Assembly (NCBI RefSeq): GCF_000524195.1
Contig: NW_020170382.1
Coordinates: 1,647,382 to 1,711,381 of the forward strand
DNA length: 64,000 nucleotides
From: Echinococcus granulosus
Taxonomy: Eukaryota; Platyhelminthes; Cestoda; Cyclophyllidea; Taeniidae
Reading direction: 5' to 3'
The translations under genes were made by a program, and so were the position numbers. Of this stretch, positions 23,901 through 38,900 are shown piece after piece. Numbering within the stretch: position 1 is the first letter of the stretch; each line of letters opens with the position of its first letter. The notes under the pieces were generated by a model, which saw only the letters and a list, made by a program, of their open reading frames with translations, was not told where the DNA came from and ran no database searches.

Positions 23901-26900
23901 GAAAGTGTAAGCCTTTTAGTGCTTCAGGACTGTCCTTCCCATAACATTTGAAGTTTCGTCCGTAGATTCAGCCTTTGATAAGGATGTTGGTGTTTACTTG
24001 CCCTTTAATTAACGGTAAATTAGCTGCTCGATGTTAGAAATTCAAATGAAATGCGGCTTTATTAAAAATGAGAATCGAGTAAACTGAGCCATTGAGTTTT
24101 TTTGCACTAGTCAAGTGGAAGTGGTTTTTCTAAGTAATCAAATATCGAAAAAAGTGAAGAAATTTCCACATGTTATTTTCACTAGGGTTTTATGGGTGCA
24201 ATACTTTTGAGCACTGGCCACGTTTGCTTTGAGAAATAAATAATGGCCACTTATTTCTAAGCTTCAACTGTTGCCTACTTTATCTCAATCAATTTACGCT
24301 TTTACGAATGAGCTGACCGTTACCTTTGGCTTTATTGCCACCATAAACTGTGCCCGTGCACAGGTTGGTCTATTTACAGAATTGGGTGTATCAAATTGTA
24401 ACGGAGGTGTGCTTTTGTTGCCTTAATTTTAATAGCTCACTACTCCTGTAGTAGCCCGATTTTGCGCAATGCAAGAAGCATTTCTGTGGGCTAAAACCGA
24501 GATCGTTGCCCAGGTAAACGATAACACGAGCTGCTGAAATTTGGCATTTGTTGTTTTGCTATTAAGAATCGGGGCGGACCGGGCGGCATCGACATGAACG
24601 TCCGCTCTGTGTGGGCACGGGGCTACGCCGGCCAGGGTATTGTGGTGACCATTCTCGACGACGGACTCGAAACTGACCATCCCGATCTCAAACCTAACTA
24701 TGTGAGTTCCTCCCTCTGTCCGTTTCCTGTTTTCCTACTCACTCGTACTTTTGCTGTGCTCCTTGAAGCACGGCTGGGACTATGGAAGAGTTGACTTTTA
24801 ATGAGTTAAATCTTCCCGTGTCTGGCCGTTTAAAATTGTGGCTATAGGACGCTGCCAGTCACTTCTAAAGTCGTTACAAGATGTGCTAGCCTGGAAGTAA
24901 CTTTATTGTAGATGTGCAGAAAGGTTAAGTTCCATGCCACCAATGAACCATCGGTGTCAAGGTCTGCACAATAAAATATGAAAGGATGCTATCATTCCTT
25001 TACAGCTACCGATTTAATTAGAAATGCTGGGAAAACATTGAGTGGTAATGGTTTCTTCGATACACTGAGGCTCAGACTAGTAGAGATTGTTTGGTTTAAA
25101 CCATACAAACTACTTCCTTAATGCCCTTTTGGTAAATTCTTCGGCAAAAACTTTCCCCAGAAAGGTGCAGGGTAATAAAATTGTTATTTATTGTGGGGAA
25201 ACATTAATGGATTTAAGCATTTCCTAGTCATTAGGATGGGAGCTTTAGATTGCTTTGAATGTTGGGAACCGGAGTTGCTCCCTCTGTCCGTGTCACCACT
25301 CCAGCTGAACATTTCTTAGGAATTGTCATCTCTTTTGGAATATTCTTTTACTGAAATCCTGATTAAGACAAAAAGGTCATTCGATTAGTTTACAACGGGA
25401 CAAGAAGAATAAAAATTTCGTCCGAAATTGTTTATGTAAAGCAATATTTGTACCGGTTGGTGTAAGAAAGTATTGTCACTTTTTCATGTCCACCGTCTTT
25501 ACCTAATTTGGGCTAAGGACTTGATCCGCTTTTGGCTTTGCTATATGCTGCGTTGGTCTCTTTCAGGGAATTTCTTGACACGATTTTACCCCAAAACCGG
25601 TGGGTGTAGTCACTCATCACGTGGGTGTTTGAAGGATTAAAAGATTAACAGATCATCGCCTTCGTCAATGATTTACCAAATTGCTGTGTGTGTACGCGCG
25701 CACGTCCAATTGTGGACTAATCTCCCAAATAAGTTAATAGTCTTGTTAAATATCTTTTCCCATTCAGTTGTTCATAATCTCTCTCCCTATTACGTCTTCC
25801 GCTTAACCATGTCGACAATGGATTTACTGCGTACTAGCAGGAGGCGACTTCACCGGCGCATTTCGGGTTGCGGTTCAAGACTTTGTTTCCTAAAAGTGAA
25901 TACCGTATACCCGCGTCGGATAGACACCTTGAAAGTGATTTTGCATGGAACATTCAATGGACCATGTTGTAGAGTCTGATTTTGGAAGTTGTTTGATTCC
26001 AAATATGGAGGAGGATAGCTTGGATGACTTTTTACCAGCATGTAAGTCGTAGTGAGAAGGACTGAAAGTGTATAATTATTATGACTATCGTTCTGCTATC
26101 TTACCATAATGATCAACTAGGGAGCGAAAATTTCCCTCCTGCAACTGCGTTTTAGTGCCTTTCCTAAAGTCCACACGGCGTTATGGTACTGGCCCCCATC
26201 TAACTCCACCAGGCAAACACAGACGTCCACCTTTGTCTCAAATGTCGCAATCGCTCCTCATCCCCCTCCTAACACCGCGGGTGAAATCTCGTGGGAGTTT
26301 AAAGTGTTGTGCTCGCTCGCGTATTTTTCATTTCGGTTGTCTGTTCAGCGGGTAGTCAAAGTATTAAAAAGGGGATCATTTACTCGCTAAATTTGGACTT
26401 TGATGAGAAACGCCTCCGAATTTTGATGCCGAATTGGCTGCTCCCGTACATCAGGGCTTTTCTCGAATGCGTGCTTTGTTCTGTCATTTTTCTATGAAAA
26501 CATGATTGAGACAACAATTTGAGTCCTACTGCGCATAGTTTTAGAAATCTACGAAGCAGTTTACAAATGCATGAGCAAGAGAGGTGGGAAGGCAGACTCC
26601 GGCGTGCCACTATAACAAGGGGATAGTTTGGCGCCTGAGTCCTCCATGTAAATGCAATGCAATGAATAATTTACAGATACACAGGGAGCTGTCTGGCCGT
26701 TAACACATGCCGTCATCGGAACACCATGCCACCAAATACTGTTCCTATGAATTAGCGTTTCAAAAATCGTCCTTCCTTCCTGTCTCCTCCATCACAATAG
26801 CTTTAGGCTAGCATAAACTTCTCATATTCACGGGTCGCAACAGGAATTTTTATCGCCTCTCGTTTCTTCGCAGTATCACACATTTCTAGACAAGTGCGTA

Positions 26901-29900
26901 TTTTAAAAATTTGGGTCGCACGATAGTTTTGTGTACCCTGCACCTCAGATTTCTGTGGTAGAAGCCCCATTACAATGGACGGGTGTGATTTGTAATTTGT
27001 CTGGAAATGCGCACCAGTCTGAGATGTCCCTTGGTAATTTGAAAGCTTTTAGTCCAAAAGATGTCTTTATGGCTAATGATACGGCCCACAAAGAGTCGGG
27101 AACTATTGAGTGAGTCTACACGCGTACTTTTTTCAGTAGTTTTGTGACTTACGAGTCTCCTCAGACGGAATGACCCAGTGGTGGAGAGAGAGTAGGGGTA
27201 AGAACGACATGCTGGGCAAATAAATTCCTCCTCATATATTTTGAGCACAATAGTTCTTTTATAACTTTAGTGAAAATCAAGGGAATATGCTCACACAGCT
27301 TCACTTTTTCTCGTTTGTGCTTACACTTGTGCTAACTGGTTTGCCTTGGAAGTACTCTACGCTGAGTCTGTTATTATGAGCCTAAGACATGCTACAATTT
27401 ACGTGCTCTGTTGTTCAGAAGTCGTCTTCCTCCCAACAGCTCTTCTCACCTTTTCGATGATGATTGATTAAATTGACATACGAGTACAAAACGAAGTGAT
27501 TACTGTAGTTGCCTTCCTTTGGTACTTTGAAACCCTAGGGTCGTTATAAGGCCTAGGCGAGAATATGACCTCGCATGGGTGTCGAGTTCATGCGTCACCC
27601 TGCTGCGCAAATCTCTCACTCTTTCCACCCCCCCCCCCCCTATCGGATTCTTGTCTTAGTCTACTTGATAAGTAACTAGATAAAATTTTAGCCGTTGGAG
27701 AGTTGAAATTAAGTTCCAATGTCAAGGAGTAGTCTTGCCATCATGCATTCTCTTTCGGGCTTCTTATAACCTTTTCCGTGGTTAATAGTCATATAAACGT
27801 ATTCTGTCGGATGTTTGGGGAAAGCTGAGGTTCATTCTCACTCTTTTGAGCCAAAGCGCAATGTGAGTTGAAGGGAAGATATGAACGAGTGGATTTAAGG
27901 AAAAGCTAGCTGCATATTTTATGAAAGACGTCAATAAAATGAAAAGCTGCCTAAAGTGACTCACCAAACGATAGTGCACGATTATTATTAAGGAGAGAAT
28001 GCTTTTTCAAGACGCCGCTGATGAAAACGTTTTAAGGTAGTCGTGTAAACCCTAAAAACTTAGCGCTTTTCTAACCAAAATGTTTAATTTTCCAAATAGT
28101 TTGAGCTGCATGAATGTAGACAACTGGGCATGAATGTCTTCTAGGCTATACTTTCTTGAGTTAGTAATTTTCTAGTAGGCACTGCAAGAATGATGTACCC
28201 ATTCATTTTGCATTGGATACAATAAGCTTGTAAAAGTGAAACACCGGTAATTTTGATGACTGAAAAAGGGGAATAAGTTCCATCGAACAAGCTTGCCAAG
28301 TGGGAATATTCACGCACAGGGCTTTGCCTGACTCGGCACTGAGTGGCGCTACACTGTTTATGCGGTGTCATCACGATATCTGCCGTGATCCGTAACGGCA
28401 AGGTACTCCCTAGCATTCGTAACATCCCACTCGCCGAGATCACGGAAATAAAAAGTAGGGTGACCTGTCAAATTTTCGCCTTTTCTAGGACAGGCACGCC
28501 TCGTTCGACGTCAACAGCAACGACGAGAATCCTGACCCGCGTTATGTGGAGCGCGATTTTCGGAACATCAAGTGAGTGATTGGTCATTTCTAGCTGGATG
28601 ATATCGTGCCTCTGCCATAATTACTGTAGTCTGAACATGGTTATACGTGTTCCCTCGACCTTAACCTGACCTCTTTCTGCCTTGAATTAGCCCTTATCAA
28701 CCGATGAAATCGTAGGTATATAGATTTTTGCTAATATAGGCCGTGGGAAGGGCTTGTTGTCCCTATTCCTCTTGGGACTACTTGTATGTTCTCGTCATTC
28801 GTGCCCAATCTGCACTTTAATGATACTTTTTATGGAGAGCCGAATTCATAGAGGCCTTTACTCTCAAAGGACCGATGTTTACTCCGATCAACAGAGGTTG
28901 GGAAGAAATGTAATGTTGGTTTTGTTGTGTAGTAGAATAACCGTTTTTACCGGCAAAGCTTGTTACGCCGGAGTTGATGCTGCTCATTCTTGAAGTTTGC
29001 CAAATAATTTTATGGACCCAAAATATCCGATTAGTAGTTAATCACAAGGTATTTCCGTTGAGACAACCATTACAGATTTCAAACAGAGCTTAATTATCTG
29101 TCCTACTTTTCACTTTGGCTTCTCTGTTAGATATTAATCGCGTGAGACAATTACAATTTGTTCTTAAATCTCCAGAAGCATACTTTCTAAACTAAAGTTG
29201 AAGGTACCAGCCTTTATCCGCTTATTTTTTCCCATTTTTAGCCAAGAGAATGAGGCGATAATTCAAACTTCGATTTCTGAAAGGTTGGCATTGGAAATCA
29301 CTTTTGATACATTGCTTCTAAGCCCCGGTGCAGTAACTCTATTTAAAGGAAACAAGTTCGACCGGGTTTTGACTTAATAGGATACATGGCAGGCAATTAA
29401 ATTGCCTTGTTGGAAATGTTTCAGAATGTGGATATCGATTCCACCATCGTGTCCGCATAGTGCACGTCCAACTTGACCACTTTTATGACATATTAATTCA
29501 TGTCACACCCCCCCCGACACATCTTCCACTTTTTATGATCCGAATGCATATATATGTATATATGCATTTTATTGCGTTCGAGGAACACGGGCGTATTGGG
29601 AAGAATGACATTTTCAGCCTCACCCGATGACCCCAAATACGCAAAACTGGCCTCTATGAGGCTATCTCTGCCATGTCCCGCCTCGTGTCGGCAAACTTTT
29701 AATGCACGCTTCTGCCCTACTTTATTGTGTCGAAAGTGGGGCGGGATTTGCACTTTAGATTGCAATTTCTATCCATCTTTTCGTTGTAGTTCGGTGAGGT
29801 CCAATTAGTGGCAGGGTTTGAATGGTCATGGGTATCACGATCTCTCCCGCTAAGACGAGTGCCTCTAGCTGAACAATAGTGGAATCTGTTTTACTTTACT

Positions 29901-32900
29901 GAGCAATAAAATAACTCCTGAAATAGCCGTTTTTCTTTGTTTGAATGCTAACTATGTGTATGGAATTCTTGAACCCCCCCCCCAATTGGAAAAGCGTAAC
30001 TTTACATTATTAAACGAGTGAGAAATCTGGGCTCAGAAGGAAAGGCCTCAAATTTTAATACAATTCTAATTAGCATTGGTCTTTCTTAGATTTAAAACAG
30101 GCTTTTCGAAATAACAACTTTAAGGTGTAGCTACACTTTTCTGTTCTCATATTCCTTAAATCACATTTCATTCAGGAAGATTAGAAATGCCATTTCTCCT
30201 GGATTGGGAGGTTAGCTACTTGGCAGTGAGTCGGTTCCAAAAATTTATCCCACTTAATGTACTACTGAAATTTTCGGCACTTATTTAGTCACCTGTTCCG
30301 GAAGTTCTAAATATTTGCACTATGAACTTTTGTGTTGCTTCAGAAATGCGAACCTTTTTCCAAGATAATTATTTTTCCCATTCCTGAAGTTCAACAAGCT
30401 TATCAAAGTCCCGCTCACTTGACACATTTAGCCTACAGCCGCTGACCTCCATGTGGGGCATAATAGGTTGAAGCAGTACTGAATGAAAGAAGTACGGGTA
30501 TCCTCAGTGAACTTTGTATGTCTGTTCCAGCCACTTTTGGCTTTTTACCGTCCATTTCCACCCGTACAAAATATTAAAGCATAATTGCGTTGAAGCCCAA
30601 GAAGAGGCTTTCGTTGGAAAGAGTGCCATTTCCAAAGTACCCTTGTGGCGATCCAAAAATGAAATATGCTTCGATTTACTAAACACCTGCTTATGCTTCT
30701 CCGTCTGAACTATGTATTTTTGGCAGGTAATAGGCTAAAATAGGCGTCCAACTTAAAGTACCGCTGTTGACACACGTGTTTCCGGGTTTGTTGCCGTCCG
30801 TTTATTTTTTTCGACCATGGCGTCGTCACGGCGTAGCGTGACATCTAGATTCCATTTCATGTAGACACTAATACGTGAATGCATGAATGAATAGATTTGT
30901 GAGAATTTTCAGTTACCTTCCTGCGAACATTTCAGGTGACCTCACAAATATAAGACGAAACGACTGACCTGAAGGATGCATTGCATGCTCAATGTCATGG
31001 TGGCCATTTACCTCGCACCGGGAGTATCAGTCCACAAAAGTCTAGGCTATACATTACTAGTACACTCCCTTACCTCCAAGACCTTTAAGCCACTATCTAG
31101 GTGTTTCCTCTCAATAGATAATGCAATGCTTTTTAAGCTATAAAATGTAATGTAGATATATTGCTTACCCAACAAAAATGTGATCAGCTAGGAAGTACTA
31201 CAATTTAGGATAAGAATGTCTTGTACAGCGAAAAACAACTATGCTCTTTATTAATCTGGAAGATAGTCATTTTCCCACTCTATCTGGAAATTTGATATTC
31301 GATGTGTTGCATACTTAGCTTTAAATAAGGATGAATTTAGAGAGTTTTGGAACAAAATAGCAGTTTGAAAATGACATTTAAAGTACCTCAACAGTGCTTT
31401 ACACTTCATTCTGATATTTGCAAAGCGGCATATAAAAATCACTATTTGCCTTGTTGACGTAAATAGTCTGAAGAGAAGTTGCAAATATGTACAATGGTCT
31501 CTGGAACAAACTTGCATACTCCCTAATCCTATAAAATCATTTATTTCGTTTTGCTCGCAAAGTGGCATTTGACAATTGAACGCTGTGGGTAGGAATAAGA
31601 AAATAAATCTTCTCAAGAAATGAAATTGAAAGAGTTTTTTGTAGTTTAATATGCAAACTGGTCAGATTTGTATTCACAGGAGAAAGCTATTTACACACCT
31701 TATCAACCGGAAATAGTCAATGTCTTGTGAGGCGTAATTGCAAATTTCAACCTTCAAGAATTCAAAAATGATGTCTTGAAATAGCATTAACTAATTGCTC
31801 CCCACTTTAGCAGATAAACACCGGGATGCAATATTTCGGGCTGTAAAAATAAACGCAACCATTATTACAAGTCAGTAGCAAAGGGTTGTCATTAGCAATT
31901 TTTCCGACTGCACAATAAGTTGACATATATTCTTTTTCCAGTTATTATAGAGGATCTATTTTAGTGCTCGAACTACCCTCACAGAAGGTCCAGGAGTCTA
32001 GACCACTTTTTTGGTGGGCCGAGCGATGACACGATTAAATATGTACATGACTGGTGTAGTCTGAATGCGGTTAACTGGCATGTCTGTGAAATGTTATGTA
32101 CAATTAAGGCAGACATGAACGTGCTGCATAGACCTTGAACCTCGTAGTTTTACGCTTGTGCGTCACTATGGTGGTCGGGTTTCATACACACCCCCCTTAC
32201 GGGTCGGGAACGAAGATGATGAGGTAAATTCGCACCAAGGAAAAGGCTGTCATTCCCGATACTGGCAATTTCAATGGTGTTTCGGTTAAACAGCTTGAAG
32301 GTAGTTTCATTTTATACCTTAACTGCAATGTTCCCCACTCTATTTAGAAGTTGTAAGTATCAGCCATTCCATTACATAACTTTGTCTCTTCCCTTGGTGT
32401 TCCTGGTTGTTCTCCTTCCACTCCAACTATCCCCTTACTAGTCTATTTCACTGAAGTCACACTTGGTCCTCCTAATATCATATCTAGTAGGTGGGCCGCT
32501 GGAGGATTATTTAGGAAGTCTATGGAAGGAGGAAATACCTCAGCAAAAAGCTTGTTTACTTTCACCTTCAGCCGCCACGGAACACGTTGTGCAGGAGAAG
32601 TGGCAGCGGCGGCAAACAACAGCATATGCGGGCTGGGCATCGCCTTTAAAGCGCGCATTGGTGGTGTGCGGATGCTCGACGGCGATGTGACCGACGCCAT
32701 GGAATCGCGATCGCTGGGCCATAACTTCCAACACATTGATGTGTACTCTGCCAGCTGGGGACCCGAAGATGATGGACGCACTGTCGATGGACCCGGCAAA
32801 CTCGCGCGGATCGCCTTTCGCAATGGCATCTTGAAGGTCCTTAGCATGGCTAAAAGCTATTTCTTTCGTTCATCCATCCATTTAGCTAGCTCGAATGGGT

Positions 32901-35900
32901 AGTTCACGTCAACTTTTAATTCGCATTCCTTATGCTCTGTAGCTCATTACTGAAGTTTATCCACGTATCTGAATCGCTTTAAGAGAGGCTTTTTTGCACA
33001 GATGGTTGCGAAGAGGTTTAAGGGAACTACTTGGGAGGATTAAAACATGAGAGGCGTTAACAGTTGGCAAAAAGTGGCGTTATCGCCTAGGAAATATAGT
33101 AGTTGACTGGGTGAGTGGTGAATAAATTTTCCGATTTCAGTTTTTGTTTTCATTTTGAACAGCTACGTCCACAGGACTTATCTATGGGCTCGCTATCTAA
33201 TCATTACATTTGGTAGACTGTGTAGCAATCGCCCACCGTATAACAAATACTACCGATTTCTTTGGTGTAAGGCTATGTTTTCACATTTCATTTTTTGTCA
33301 AAGGCTTGCTAAACACATTTTGCTACCGGCAACAATGCTGCGTTGATATGCTTCGTAGCTATATGGTGACATTAAAGACGACGACTTTTAAGAAGGTTTA
33401 CCCTCAGATGTTTGTTCGAAACCTAATCATTTATCTGGCTTCTTAGCCATCTTATCTTTTTGAAATGCTCCGTTGTTAGTGGGAGGTCAGTGTAAGTTAA
33501 ACCTCACTACTGCTAGTTCACGCATAGTTTTTGATGAAGGTGTTCCAGCAATTTCTTTATCGATTTCACGAATGACAAATGGAAAGACCATGGTAGTGAC
33601 ATGTTCTGGCCTAGTGAACTAGAACCAATTAAGTTCCAGATTATAGTAGTTGGCATTTTGAAGCTTATTAGTATTCCAGTAAAGAGCGGCATATCGGTAT
33701 AATTCCTATAAGCTAAATCGGATAATTCTTGACTCCCTTCTACGTCCTTTTTTGTTCAATTGTGCTAGAAAAATATGGTCTGACAGTATACCTGTATGTG
33801 GAAGGGTTTAACTGTGCTCCCCCCTCCTGGTGGATTCGATACAAACGTTGAACTTTACTGCCTGACTTAATTCTATGCTTGTTGTCATCTATAGGTTTAA
33901 TTCTTACTCATCCACCGAATTGATTTGATTTCTTTTTCCAATTTAAAGTGTCCAGTAAGAAGCGTTGACCTATTTTAGCTACGGCTATTAATGGAAATCA
34001 GTAGTAAAACCTATCGCCACATTTTTTAACACTACAAGTTATTGAAAGTTTCATACGCTTTCTTTCTTTCTTTCAAACAGAAACTCGCTTTCAAAAAGAG
34101 GGAACACAAATTTGAGCAATTATTGAATATCTTTTCTGTTCAGTTATGCGTAGTTTGAGCTATTCATGACTTCCTTCAGCTCGTCACTAGCCGTCAATTT
34201 GGTCTCACCCCAGGCCACCTCATGGCCCACTTTCAAGGCGATATTCATATACTAGAGTGAAATTTAATCACAACACTGCCATCCTCATTAACTAATTTTT
34301 ATTTCCTGCTTCCTGTGCTACAATGGTTACAATGCGACAGAATATTTCAGATTTTTCGGGATTTCAGAAAAACTCTCAAAATGTTTGACCGATCGAAGTA
34401 TGCATGAAGCAATGTTAGTAGGCCCCGATAGTAGCCAAGAACCGAGGATAGTTAAGGTGAAATATCGAGGGAGGATCAATTCTTGAACTCTGTGTCGCGC
34501 AAAGAGGATTGGATACATTGATCTTAATGCTTCGTTCTTTAAAATCAACCGTTATTGAGGAGGTTATGCCACCACATTGTATCGTTTTAAAAGGAAATCG
34601 GCTTTTAAGGTTTGTTGCTCGTCCATTGGCGATGCTATTTGGCTACTGAAAAGTGGATATGCAAAAAGAAACACGATTATTCGCAGGATAATCACTAAAC
34701 AGGATGCGTGTTCGTAAATTAGTGTGTCAACTCTAGAATTACGTGCCTATTTTAGTCGACCGTTTTACACTTTTAATGATCTGCTTCATTTGCCGCCTGA
34801 AATTTTTCGCTACTTAGGAGATGAAGCCACAGCTTAATCTCAAAGTAAGTTCAACTCACCACTTGGGGGATACGCAGACTTTGAATCTGCACCCTTTCTT
34901 AAGTTTGTGGTGCTTTAAGGAAAGGAACCAGCTGCAGTAAGCAAAAGTGCTTGGTAAATACCAAATTTCGGAAAAAAAACTTATATGCTCAGTGATATTA
35001 GAGTTTGTTAGTAGGAACTCCGAAGAAAATTGATCACTGCAGCCTATTTATTTTTTATGCTGTGGCACCAATTGTTACCAATTTTTTCGGTTAACCTAGC
35101 GATTGTTTGAGAACTAAAACCCTTTCATCTTCAAACTCAGAACATTCTACCTATCCAATTCATTCACGATACGGGTTGTTGCAACAGATCTATCATAAAC
35201 TGACAAAGAACACAAGTCTTGTATTTGTGACGCGTAGACTCAGCCACCATAGTTCCTGCGTCACATATATGTGACGCTGGTATTGAGTGCATTAATGATC
35301 GTATGAGACAATAAAGCCACAACACAAGATAATCTTTGGCAGTTTCAATTCATCTTTCTCGACCGCCCAAACTGACACTTGATAGTAGTTTGGCAAAAGT
35401 AATCTATTTTATTTACCTCTCCATTTTATCACCAGGGTCGGGGCGGCCTTGGCTCTATATTTGTGTGGGCGAGTGGGAATGGCGGAAAGTACGACGACAA
35501 TTGCAATTGCGACGGCTACACGAACAGCATATATACGCTGGGGGTGAGCTCGGCCTCTGAGCATGGGACGATCCCGTGGTACGCAGAGACCTGTTCTTCC
35601 ACCCTCGCTGTCACCTACAGTAGCGGTGGGCAGGGCGAAAAGGGTGTGGTGAGTCCACTTGCTTCTTTCCTTCTCTCTGCCTGTAACACACAAAATGACT
35701 TATTCGTTCATTCTTGATTCATTCATTCCGCTTTGTGGAACGTCGCTGCATCTCACCTTTTTTTCTGTTCCATGATTGGAAGGAATCTCCTCCCTCTTTC
35801 TACTTGTGGCACGTGCGATCGCTTTCTTATTCACCTACCCATTTGGATGCCTTCGCCTTTCCGCTCCAGAACTGAAATTACGGTTTATTCACTAGGCGTG

Positions 35901-38900
35901 GGAAATGATTCAATAATTCAAATTGACTCCTTTTTATCGGTGATCATGGGTTGAAAGTTCATACCCCCTTTCCGCTTCCTTGCCTCAAATTTCCCTTCTT
36001 ATATATTCGCAAGCAAGATTTTGCGGCATAACAATATGTCAAATTATATGATATCTTAATCCTTGACCGTAGGGTTTCGCCAATCCAAGTGCAATCGCTT
36101 ATCGTGGACAACAGATGGTGATGTAATGCTTAAAAGACGTATCGGTAGGTTGGTGAATTTGTTGGATATGTGACGGATAGAGAGCTTCCATGCGTAACTC
36201 CTGTTTGTATGTTCGATGTTAATTTTGTCAAAGGTTTTACCATTTCATCGCCTCCATCTCCATGTTGAAATAATTCCATTTCTTTCTGATCTGGTTGGTA
36301 GGCACTGAAAGTAATTCAATAAGTTGCGATTTTACATTTATTGAGCTATTATAGCTTTATTTACTTTAACTATTGGGTTTCTAACAGCTCATTTCAAACT
36401 TCGAACCAAATTTGTACTTTACTCTAGTTCCCGAAGCGTGAAACAATCCAGCGGCTTAAGTACGTGCGCATCGGAATGATTGAAGACAGCACTATACTTC
36501 ATTCCAGCCATAAATTTTATTTCGGTCAGCAGTAAAAAAAAACATAGAGCGGCGAGTTGAAATGCGATTATATCGTGACGAAAAGCACTTATTACATTTT
36601 ACAAGCAAGGATTCAGTTTCTATGTCCAGCTTCTGTTTGTAGGTCGAAGGGGTGCTCCTGTCTCACCCTACGCTCCAACATTGAGTTGAATTAACTCTCA
36701 CTCAAATGTGATGTGTTGACACCGAGGCGACTCAACGCATCACGAGGTTTACAATCATTCACCTATCATGTCGTCTCGAATTTCACGAAACCTTTGATAC
36801 ATTTTCGCGTGTGTACTTAATACGAAAATTAATAAATGTGGTCGGATATAGTCTGTTGAAAATGGTTTCGCTATTGTAAGGGCAAATTTTGACGATTAGA
36901 AATGAGAAAATTTGCGAAGTTATAACGAAAGGTGTTTATCATGGCCTCTAAGCCGTGGTCCGGCTCATCGAGGAAACGACAGCCGATTGATGTAAGACCT
37001 AGTGATCGTGGCGAAACTACGGCCAACAGAATTTCTGGCTATAGAGCTCATGCTTGCAATTTCTCAACATTGTTGTTTGTGGGGGCGACGTGTGAGCGAG
37101 TGATCATTCCGTTGCAAGAGGATTAACTTTGTATCTCTGAAAATCAGTCTCAGTTGTTTAATCATTTGACCACCGTCCCATCCATTTTTGTTGGCTGCAG
37201 TGGGGATCTATGCTCTGTAATCAACTCAGCAGATTTTTTTAGGGTTATGCTTGATAAAAGCGGTATCGGATCATTGAATCCAAATCTAAAAAGTGCCAAG
37301 TTAATTTTCTGGATTACTGAACATAATCTGCTTTGCATCAAAAACAAAAGTACGATTTGTCACAGGAAAAGTTTGCGTTTACGCTGCAGTAGTAAATAAT
37401 AACAAGGCTTGAGGTTATTCTGGTTCTGATGGATATTTGATTAGTTCCTGCAACGGTCCTCTCATCTGTCTGTTAAACTATTGACACTGTGTTTATCAAT
37501 CACTTTTTTGTTGCCGTTTAAGTTAGGCGCAGCTTTTCGCTGGTTCCCCGATTAAGCAAATGTTCATGAAAAATGACCAGTTTCTGCTCAGAGAGCTTTT
37601 ATTTATTCTTCATTTCTTTCATTCATTTCTCTTATTACTTCATGCCGGATGTATGGTTCTGCTAATTTTGAACGGTAATAGAGAAGCATGCATGTAAAAT
37701 ACTGAAATGTATTTACAAAACCGAAAAATGCCTTTGTTTGATGCTTAGTTACTTTGTAAGTGTTTGGTCGTGTTGGTGCAATTAAAAACGTCAAATTTCG
37801 AGTTACTGATCAAAATTTAGTTCGCAGTATTCGTTCTACAAAAATGTTTTGGGTCTCATGGAAGATAATCTCCTTGTTGTAAACCCTTTAAAAACCTTTG
37901 CCGATTTCACGCTGATGACTATAATTATGATGAATTTGGAATCCCCTTAGTCAAAATACCTGCGCGAATCGCTTAGCATGACCCGCCGTTCTGCAAGGCA
38001 TGCCGGCTGGCGAAAGTGATACTCATGAGAAGACCGCAGATTATTCATATGCACTACCGTAAACAACTAATTCAACAAAAATAACAACAGCGATGTCACA
38101 ACCAACCAGTACTTTTTATCGTAGTTGTGGAAGTTTTTAGACACTTCCTCGAAAACGGCAGAACAGTCTTTCAGAGGATAGGAGAGCGGTGTTAGCTATT
38201 TAATCAAACCATAAGAATCCACTAAGTAAAAGACCGGGTAATAGGTCGAACGTCTTGGGATAGAACGCCAAACCTTTAGCACTGCATATGGGAATGGAAC
38301 CGTTCTGTCGCTGTCAGGCCTGTGAATGCTTTGACCTGAGTTTTCACACGCACACGCACGCACGCTTACTGACATGGTGTTAAACTTGCCGGTGGCGCGG
38401 TACCTCTGAGGCACTTTCATGGTGCTGTTAAATGCTTTTGGCTTTTTTCCCACATTCCTCTAACCCCCGTTAGACAGACGGTTATTTAACAATAGATTAA
38501 GGCCAGGGAAATTGTGGATTAACAAGGTCATAAAAGCAGTCGGGTTGTCAAACTATAGATTTCCTTCTTTTGTCGCTATTTTGCATTTTTCGTACCGTGG
38601 ACTGTTTTCATTTTGCGTCGTCTTCTCGAAATGTTGCACGTGCATCAATCTGGAAAATACTGTTGACTGACACGAAAATTGATTGCTTAGTGATTATTAC
38701 GTGGTTTATTACTGTCCACATCTTTTAAATGTTGAAACGTATTACCTCCTGAGAGCTTTATTCCTTTGTATCATTACTCCATGTGTAATTTCTGACGATC
38801 ATATGTGGTGGTAACGTTAGCTGGATGCCCAATGCTCCGACCAAACATTACGCGATCGTGTAGAGATATTTGTTTAAAATTTCAATTCTGATGTTTTTAA

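Larger units (their letters stand above)
21574..24566 (+). other. Furin-like intron 3
   Basis: This 2,993-base intron contains a short (GC)n run at 21752-21764 and a GGGT array at 23499-23551. I see nothing else in it. Confidence 0.8.

Noticed and set aside
27628..27640. Run of 13 C as a functional element
   Set aside because: A plain homopolymer; its length may also be a sequencing artefact.
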